From: CAVUAT01 sp963848045
GTDB lineage: Bacteria > Actinomycetota > Thermoleophilia > Solirubrobacterales > 70-9
Length of the DNA: 64,000 nt
Assembly: GCA_963848045.1 (NCBI GenBank)
Contig: CAWKCC010000004.1
Span: 310,001 to 374,000 of the forward strand
Direction: 5' to 3'
Shown: piece after piece, positions 59,056-64,000 of the stretch
Numbering within the stretch: position 1 is the first letter of the stretch
How the letters are laid out: each line of letters begins with the position of its first letter
Notes under the pieces: model-generated
Told to the model about the DNA's origin: nothing
What the model saw: only the letters and a program-made list of their open reading frames with translations
The model's database searches: none
Position numbers and translations under genes: made by a program

Positions 59056-60432
59056 ATGGACAGGAAGGAAGTGCTCGCACAACTCGAGGAGGCGGCTGCC
59101 AACGTCTTCCTCCTCACCGACGCGCCCGACGACGCCATCCCGGAGACGCCGATGCCCCCGATCGCGGCGATGCGGATGCTCGAACAGGAGCTGGTGCTCG
59201 ACGGCATCCCGGATCGCAACCTCGCCACCTTCGTCACCACCTGGATGGAGCCGGAGGCGCAGAGGATCATCGCCGAGAACCTGCACCGGAACTTCATCGA
59301 CCACGCCGAGTACCCGCAGACCGCCGAGATCGAGCAGCGCTGCATCCGCATGCTCGCCGAGCTCTTCAACGCACCGGGCGAGACCACCGGAGCGCGCACC
59401 CAGGGCTCCTCGGAGGCGATCATGCTCGGCGCCCTCTCGCTGAAGTGGAAGTGGCGCCAGCGGCGCGAGGCCGACAGGCAGCCGACCGACAGCCCCAACC
59501 TGGTCTTCGGTGGCGACGTGCACGTGGTCTGGGAGAAGTTCTGCCGCTACTTCGACGTCGAGCCACGGATCGTCCCCCTGCAGCCCGACAAGTACACGAT
59601 CGGCCCCGAGGACGTGGAGCCGCACATCGACGAGAACACGATCGGCGTCGCCGCGGTGGTCGGCACCACCTTCACCGGGCATGCCGACGACGTCGTCGGC
59701 ATCAACAAGCTGCTGCTCGAGATCAAGGACAAGAAGGGCATCGACGTCCCGCTGCACATAGACGGCGCCAGCGGCGGCTTCGTCTGGCCGTTCCTCTACC
59801 CGGACTCGAAGTGGGACTTCCGCCTGGAGCAGGTGCGCTCGATCAACGTCTCGGGCCACAAGTTCGGGCTCGTCTATCCCGGAATCGGCTGGCTGATCTT
59901 CCGCGAGCGCGCCGATCTCGCGGAGGACCTGGTCTTCTATGAGAACTACCTGGGCAAGACGGACGCGACCTTCACGCTCAACTTCTCCACCGGCTCGGCG
60001 ATGGTCCTGGCCCAGTACTACGTGCTCGTCCGCTTCGGCAAGGATGGCTACCGGCTGCTGATGAACGTGATGCAGGAGAACGCCGAGACCCTCGCCGAGC
60101 GGCTCGACGAGCTGGGCAGGTTCGAGCTGGTCGGGCGCGGAGAGGAGACGCTGCCGCTGGTCGCCTTCAACCTGGCCGAGCAGCAGCCCTACGACGAGTT
60201 CGACATCGCCTTCCAGCTCGCCGCAGAACGAGGCTGGATGGTGCCCGCCTACACCATGCCCCCGCAGGCCGACAAGGTGAAGATGATGCGCGCCCTGGTG
60301 AAGATCAACTTCAGCCGCTCCCTGGTGGACACGCTCGCCGACGACATCGGCGAGGCGATCGCCACGCTCGAGAAGAAGGGACCGGCGCACGAGCGCGAGC
60401 GCAAGAAGGTCAAGACCGGCACCGGCTACTAG
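59056..60432 (+). CDS. gadB: Glutamate decarboxylase
   Basis: This PLP enzyme makes GABA from glutamate and consumes a proton. The PLP Lys is in SINVSGHKFGLVYPGIGWLI. Other GAD hallmarks are NFIDHAEYPQTAEIEQRCIR, TGARTQGSSEAIMLGALSLK with WKWRQRR, and PLHIDGASGGFVWPFLYPD. The C-terminus RERKKVKTGTGY is the usual ending. The 458 residues start at ATG 59056 after GAGGAGGGAG. No GadC-type antiporter is present; an MFS gene follows. Confidence 0.95.
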   Translation: MDRKEVLAQLEEAAANVFLLTDAPDDAIPETPMPPIAAMRMLEQELVLDGIPDRNLATFVTTWMEPEAQRIIAENLHRNFIDHAEYPQTAEIEQRCIRMLAELFNAPGETTGARTQGSSEAIMLGALSLKWKWRQRREADRQPTDSPNLVFGGDVHVVWEKFCRYFDVEPRIVPLQPDKYTIGPEDVEPHIDENTIGVAAVVGTTFTGHADDVVGINKLLLEIKDKKGIDVPLHIDGASGGFVWPFLYPDSKWDFRLEQVRSINVSGHKFGLVYPGIGWLIFRERADLAEDLVFYENYLGKTDATFTLNFSTGSAMVLAQYYVLVRFGKDGYRLLMNVMQENAETLAERLDELGRFELVGRGEETLPLVAFNLAEQQPYDEFDIAFQLAAERGWMVPAYTMPPQADKVKMMRALVKINFSRSLVDTLADDIGEAIATLEKKGPAHERERKKVKTGTGY

Positions 60433-60458
60433 GCTCGACGCTATCGGGGCTCGCGGCC

Positions 60459-60487
60459 TTCACCGGGCCCGTGGCCAGGCATATGCT
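60459..60487 (+). promoter_or_regulatory. Predicted promoter of the MFS gene
   Basis: TTCACC (60459-60464), a 17-bp spacer and TATGCT (60482-60487) lie in the 112-bp gap after gadB. Each hexamer matches the sigma-70-type consensus at four of six positions. The leader would be about 50 nt, ending in GAGAGGAAGG before the ATG at 60545. Confidence 0.38.
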
Positions 60488-60544
60488 CCTCCGTGCTCCG
60501 GGTGATCGCCGAAACGCCCGTGCCCGCATCTACCGAGAGGAAGG

Positions 60545-61759
60545 ATGGCACCGTCGCTGAGCGGCTCCGCGTCTGTCCGGGTCACCGTTGCCGTTGCGCT
60601 GATCGGTCTCAGCGGGGCCTGGAACGCCGGCAACGTCGGTCCCGTGGCCTCCGAGATCGCGGGTGAGTTCGACGTCTCGCTGGCGGTGGTCGGGCTGCTC
60701 TCGGGGACGCTCTTCCTGGGCTCGTCGGTGCTCGGGCTGCTCGTCGCCGCCCAGATCGGCGAGCGCACGGGCCTCGTTCGCGGGCTCAAGCTCTCCTGCT
60801 CGATGCTGATCGCCGGCAACCTGCTGTTCGCGGTCACCCCGGTCTTCGCCGGCCTGGCCGTCGGCCGCATCCTGCCCGGCCTCGCCTTCGCGCTCACCAA
60901 CACGCTCGGTGCCGTATGGGCGCGAAGCGCGGGGGGTGTGCGCCTGCTCGGGATCTTCGGCGCCTCGATCCAGCTCGGGATCGCCCTCGCGCTGCTCGTG
61001 GGCAGCGCGCTCTCGGACCTCGACGTCGACTGGCGCGTCGGGTTCGTGATCAGCGCCGCCCTGGCCGCAGCGGCGTTCGTGGCGATCCCGAAGGGGGCGG
61101 AGGTGCCTGCCACCACGCAGCAGCGCAGCACCGGCTTCCTCAAGGCGGCGGTGCGGCACGCGCGCGTCTACCGGCTCGCGCTGCTCTTCATGGCGATCTA
61201 CGGCGCACCGATGATTCTCAGCGCCTGGGTGATCGAGTACCTGTCCCGCGACGGCGACGTGGCCACGAGCCTCGCCGGCGTGGTCGCCTTCGTGCTCTTC
61301 GGCCTCTCGGCGGCCGTGCGCGTGTTCGGAGCCCAACTTCAGCAGCGGGGAGTACCGCACGTGCTGCTCGGCGGAGCGCTCGGCCTCGCGGCGATCGGGA
61401 TGGCGGCCCTCGCGCTCGATCCCGTGGCGGCGGTGGCATTCGCCGCGGTCGTTCTGCTCGCGCTGGGCTTCGGCGTCCCCTACGCGACCGGGCTGTCCGA
61501 GGCCCAGGACCTCTATCCCGAGGCCCCATCCGAGCCCGTGGCGCTGATGACGCTCCTCGCCCTGCTCCCGCCGATCGCCGCGATACCGATCGTCGGGCAC
61601 GCGATCTCCAACGGCGACGGCGATCTGGCCTTCGGCGTGCTCGCGGTCTTCCTGGTGCTCGCGACGCTGGCGAACCTCCGGCGCACGGGGATTCCACTGA
61701 CAGCGCAGGCGGGCACGGCGACCGCCCCCGCGAACGGGGGAGACTCGGCCCGAGCTTGA
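60545..61759 (+). CDS. MFS transporter
   Basis: The protein has 404 residues with 12 predicted helices. Segments include VAVALIGLSGAWNAGNVGPV, GLLSGTLFLGSSVLGLLVAA, then the loop 2-3-like basic region QIGERTGLVRGLKL, and GVPYATGLSEAQDLYPEAPS late. It resembles drug/metabolite or sugar efflux MFS proteins without a clear subfamily. ATG at 60545 follows a strong site. It is downstream of gadB on the same strand, but a link such as GABA export is only a guess. Confidence 0.85.
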   Translation: MAPSLSGSASVRVTVAVALIGLSGAWNAGNVGPVASEIAGEFDVSLAVVGLLSGTLFLGSSVLGLLVAAQIGERTGLVRGLKLSCSMLIAGNLLFAVTPVFAGLAVGRILPGLAFALTNTLGAVWARSAGGVRLLGIFGASIQLGIALALLVGSALSDLDVDWRVGFVISAALAAAAFVAIPKGAEVPATTQQRSTGFLKAAVRHARVYRLALLFMAIYGAPMILSAWVIEYLSRDGDVATSLAGVVAFVLFGLSAAVRVFGAQLQQRGVPHVLLGGALGLAAIGMAALALDPVAAVAFAAVVLLALGFGVPYATGLSEAQDLYPEAPSEPVALMTLLALLPPIAAIPIVGHAISNGDGDLAFGVLAVFLVLATLANLRRTGIPLTAQAGTATAPANGGDSARA

Positions 61760-61937
61760 GCCGAAACGGACAGGGGCCCGGCTCGGACGTCCACACGAAG
61801 CTGGGCAAGCAAGCGCTTTCCGTGCGTGCTGATGGCGCCGCGCCCCCGCCGCGCGGAGGCCCTTGACCGAGAATCACCGCCTCGCGGTCCGGCGCGCCCC
61901 GACCCGATGCTGACCGATCGGAGACCCGCCGCCGCCG

Positions 61938-61952
61938 CCCGCGAATCGCGGG
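61938..61952 (-). terminator. GC hairpin after the HD-GYP gene
   Basis: CCCGCG-ATT-CGCGGG on the minus strand is a perfect 6-bp stem with a 3-nt loop, 33 bases past the HD-GYP stop. It also lies between convergent MFS and HD-GYP genes. It has no T-run. The 225-bp gap (61760-61984) holds nothing else I can identify. Confidence 0.4.
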
Positions 61953-61984
61953 GGCCGGTGGCACTCAGCCTCTACGAGTCCCGA

Positions 61985-63598
61985 TCAGGAGCTCGTGCCG
62001 CCGTCTGTGCCGCTGCTGGCGCCCGTGGCACTGCTGCCGTCTGCGTCCGTGGCGCCGCCGCCCCCGCCGCCCGTGCCGACGCCCTTGCCGCCCCCGCCGC
62101 CCGTGCCGACGCCCTTGCCGCCCCCGCCGCCCGTGCCGACGCCCTTGCCGCCCCCGCCGCCCGTGCCGACGCCCTTGCCGCCCCCGCCGCCCGTGCCGAC
62201 GCCCTTGCCGCCCCCGCCGCCCCTGCCGACGCCCTTGCCGCCCCCGCCGCCCCTGCCGACGCCCTTGCCGTTGCCGCCACCGTTGCCGTTGCCCGGCGAG
62301 GCGGGGTTCCCCCCACCCGCGCCCGAGGGCGGTGCGCCGCCAGCGGGGCCCGAGCCGGGTCCGCCGGGGGTCACGCCGCCGGCACCATGGCGGCCGGGCT
62401 TCCGCGAACCCTCCGGTCCATCGCCCTTCTTGGCCCCGGTGGGCGGACCGGCGTCGGCCGGCGACGATGCTGCTGCCGGCGTCTCTGCGTCCCTGCTGGC
62501 CACCGCGGTGGCGGCCTTCGACTGCTGATCGAGGGCGGGAGTGGAGACCGCGGCTGCGCTGCCGATGCCCGCCACGGCCGCCGTCGCGGCCATCACCTTC
62601 GCCGCCAGGGCGCCGCCACTGGCGCCGGCCTGGCCGAAGAGCGCCTGATAGGCCCGCTGCGGGAGGCTGATGAGCAGGGCCCAGAGGGCGAGCGGGCGGA
62701 AGCCCGAGTAATGGGCGCTGAAGGCGCGGACGGCATCGGGATCGAGCTGCTTGCCCGACTCCTTCTCCAGGATCGAGAGCGCCTTCTTGTGCGGCTTGGC
62801 CGAGCGGTAGGCGCGCGACGAGGTGAGCGCGTCGAAGGTGTCGGCCACGGCGATGATTCGCGAACCGAGCGGGATCTTGTCGCCGGAGATGCGGGCGGGG
62901 TAGCCGTTGCCGTCGAGGCGCTCGTGATGGTGGGCGACGATGATGGCCAGCTCCTCGTCGAGGTGCTTGTGGACCATCTTCGCGCCGAGCAGCGAGTGCC
63001 GCTTGATCAGCCCGTATTCGTCGTCGGTCAGCTTCCCCGACTTGTTGATGACCTCGAGCGGGATCTCCAGCTTGCCCACGTCGTGGACGGCGGCGGCCGC
63101 GCGGATCTTCGCCACCTCATCGGCGGGCAGCCCCATCGTCTCGGCGGTCATCGCGGCGTGCCGGGCAACGCGGCGGGAGTGGCCGAGCGTGTACGGATCT
63201 CTCGCCTCCAGCGCTGCGGCCAGTTGCTCGAGCAGCTTCGCCCTCTTGTCGGGATCCAGTCTGGCGCCGCCGCGCTGGCCCTCGCCGGCCAGCCCGAGCA
63301 GCCTGGTGGCGCTGGCGACGCGGCGCTCGGTCAGCCAGCGCCGCACGAAGCCCCAGACCATCAGCTCGCTGAACAGGAGGTCGCCCGAGCCGGGGCGCTC
63401 CTCCCAGTACCTGCGGCCCGCCCAGCCGAGCGCGAGCGAGGCGCCGACGCCGGCGGCGATCACCAGTACCCCGGAGTTGATCACTCCCAGAGCCCTCAGG
63501 ACGCAGACGATCAGGATGGGGACGACCATGACCAGGGTCGTGGCGAACACGACCTGCGGCAGGTAACGCCAGAGCCTGAATGTGCCTTTTCTTCCCAC
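61985..63598 (-). CDS. Membrane HD-GYP domain protein with Gly-rich repeat tail
   Basis: This is a probable cyclic-di-nucleotide or related phosphodiesterase. Two N-terminal helices (about residues 14-36 and 43-59) are followed by the HD-GYP domain at about 125-290: His140 in LGHSRRVARHA, HD at 172-173 in VHDVGK, HHE in VAHHHERLDGNGYP (GYP 232-234). A further hydrophobic part (LWALLISLPQRAYQALF; KVMAATAAVAGIGSAAAVS) then leads to a 180-residue low-complexity tail of Gly, Ser, Pro and Ala with seven 10-residue repeats. If the last segment spans the membrane, the tail is outside. The start is GTG at 63598. The 262 bp upstream hold no recognised riboswitch. Confidence 0.85.
   Translation of the reverse strand: MGRKGTFRLWRYLPQVVFATTLVMVVPILIVCVLRALGVINSGVLVIAAGVGASLALGWAGRRYWEERPGSGDLLFSELMVWGFVRRWLTERRVASATRLLGLAGEGQRGGARLDPDKRAKLLEQLAAALEARDPYTLGHSRRVARHAAMTAETMGLPADEVAKIRAAAAVHDVGKLEIPLEVINKSGKLTDDEYGLIKRHSLLGAKMVHKHLDEELAIIVAHHHERLDGNGYPARISGDKIPLGSRIIAVADTFDALTSSRAYRSAKPHKKALSILEKESGKQLDPDAVRAFSAHYSGFRPLALWALLISLPQRAYQALFGQAGASGGALAAKVMAATAAVAGIGSAAAVSTPALDQQSKAATAVASRDAETPAAASSPADAGPPTGAKKGDGPEGSRKPGRHGAGGVTPGGPGSGPAGGAPPSGAGGGNPASPGNGNGGGNGKGVGRGGGGGKGVGRGGGGGKGVGTGGGGGKGVGTGGGGGKGVGTGGGGGKGVGTGGGGGKGVGTGGGGGGATDADGSSATGASSGTDGGTSS
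62071..62280. repeat. Seven tandem 30-bp repeats in the HD-GYP gene tail
   Basis: Seven head-to-tail copies of a 30-bp unit encode GGGGGKGVGT or GGGGGKGVGR on the minus strand. Five units are identical; the two nearest the upstream side of the gene (62221-62280) differ at a base giving Arg for Thr, and the last is degraded. Such arrays change copy number by slippage, so tail length probably varies between strains. Confidence 0.92.
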
Positions 63599-63860
63599 TT
63601 TGCGTGCTGGCCCCTCTCGATAGGCGACCCCTGACCGCCCGGGCGATCAGCTCCGGTCCGAGGATCGGCAACCATGTAGAGGATCGCGCCGCGCGAGCGT
63701 TTTCTCCACACCGCGGCCTCCGCACATCCGTCCAGCAGGCGGGATGCCGTAGTCAGTAGTGGGTAGATACGGACGAATGTTCGACGGCCGATCGCCGGCC
63801 CGGGACCCCGCCCCAAGGCGGCGAGCACGGTCGCAGCGACGAGCGCTCTCCTCTTGCCGA

Positions 63861-64000
63861 TCAGCTTTCGCGTGCGGGTCGTGCCGGCGCGTCGCTCTTG
63901 CCGCCCTCTATCTGCAGCAGCTCTCCCTCGTGGCTGTGCTCGACCTGGAGGGTGGTGTGGACGATTCCGAACTCCCGCTCCAGCATCTCGTCCAGCTCCC
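63861..64000 (-). CDS. CDF metal cation transporter, C-terminal end (cut by window edge)
   Basis: The minus strand reads into the window edge as ELDEMLEREFGIVHTTLQVE followed by HSHEGELLQIEGG and a short basic tail to TGA at 63861. FGIxHTTLQVEH is the typical close of the cytoplasmic ferredoxin-like domain of CzcD-type cation diffusion facilitators (zinc, cobalt or cadmium efflux), with His residues that bind metal. Only 46 codons are present, so the family call rests on this tail. Confidence 0.7.
   Translation of the reverse strand, partial: ELDEMLEREFGIVHTTLQVEHSHEGELLQIEGGKSDAPARPARES

Noticed and set aside
61758..61784. Inverted repeat GAGCCG/CGGCTC at the MFS stop codon
   Set aside because: A 6-bp stem with a 15-nt loop, overlapping the stop; too weak in this base composition.
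62071..62280. 30-bp repeat array considered as CRISPR
   Set aside because: The units are head-to-tail with no spacers and lie in frame within a coding region.
61995..62528. Proline-rich plus-strand frame with PPPVPTPLP repeats
   Set aside because: It is the antisense reading of the Gly-rich repeat tail of the HD-GYP gene, which has a real domain in front of it.
63599..63860. Possible cyclic-di-GMP or cyclic-di-AMP riboswitch before the HD-GYP gene
   Set aside because: No GEMM or ydaO core sequences were recognised on the minus strand; no gene is visible there either.

Overview
The window is about 64 kb of very GC-rich (roughly 70%) bacterial chromosome. It carries a long housekeeping gene order typical of Actinobacteria: tig, clpP, clpX, valS, folC, ndk, mreC, mreD, mrdA, rodA, RNase E/G, rplU, rpmA, obgE, proB, proA, nadD, rsfS, leuS, all read on the minus strand. 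Several traits (a peptide-binding protein with a C-terminal membrane anchor, a secreted NHL-repeat protein with a Lys-rich beta-rich tail, no mreB beside mreC) suggest class Thermoleophilia, order Solirubrobacterales or a relative. That placement is an inference from gene content only.

Region 1 (1-13.8 kb): the N-terminal part of leuS, a remnant of a SHOCT-domain gene, then ten tightly packed minus-strand genes that look like one operon. In order of transcription they are L-erythro-3,5-diaminohexanoate dehydrogenase (kdd), a 3-keto-5-aminohexanoate cleavage-type enzyme (kce), an S66 LD-carboxypeptidase-like peptidase, a complete oligopeptide ABC importer (binding protein, two permeases, two ATPases), a DmpA/BapA-type aminopeptidase and an M20 peptidase. 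A histone-deacetylase-like amidohydrolase and a SnoaL-like protein read the other way. Together they suggest uptake, hydrolysis, deacetylation and carbon-chain catabolism of peptides or amides, possibly containing beta-lysine. This is the most novel-looking system in the window.

Region 2 (13.8-25 kb): tRNA-Ala(GGC), a DivIVA-like coiled-coil protein, rsfS, nadD and proA. Between proA and proB sits an inserted aldehyde dehydrogenase, GMC alcohol oxidase and secreted NHL protein; obgE follows.

Region 3 (25-45 kb): ribosomal proteins L27 and L21, RNase E/G, the elongasome genes rodA-mrdA-mreD-mreC, maf, ndk, a zinc-ribbon protein with an Arg/Ser-rich tail, a 39-residue membrane protein, folC, valS, clpX, an M23 peptidase, clpP, a short island (DUF488, two membrane proteins) and tig. 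clpX, the M23 gene and moeA lack any in-frame ATG, GTG or TTG at the expected start; each appears to begin at CTG.

Region 4 (45-52.9 kb): a membrane-fused spermidine-synthase-like protein, CtaG-like protein, CorA, PPK2 and an FtsX-type ABC exporter.

Region 5 (52.9-59 kb): a molybdenum cofactor locus (mog, moaC, moaE, moaD, moeA, mobA, a DUF6457 protein, a MOT1-like molybdate transporter, moaA).

Region 6 (59-64 kb): glutamate decarboxylase, an MFS transporter, a membrane HD-GYP protein with a Gly-rich 30-bp repeat tail, and the C-terminal end of a CDF metal transporter. No phage, insertion sequence or CRISPR array was seen.
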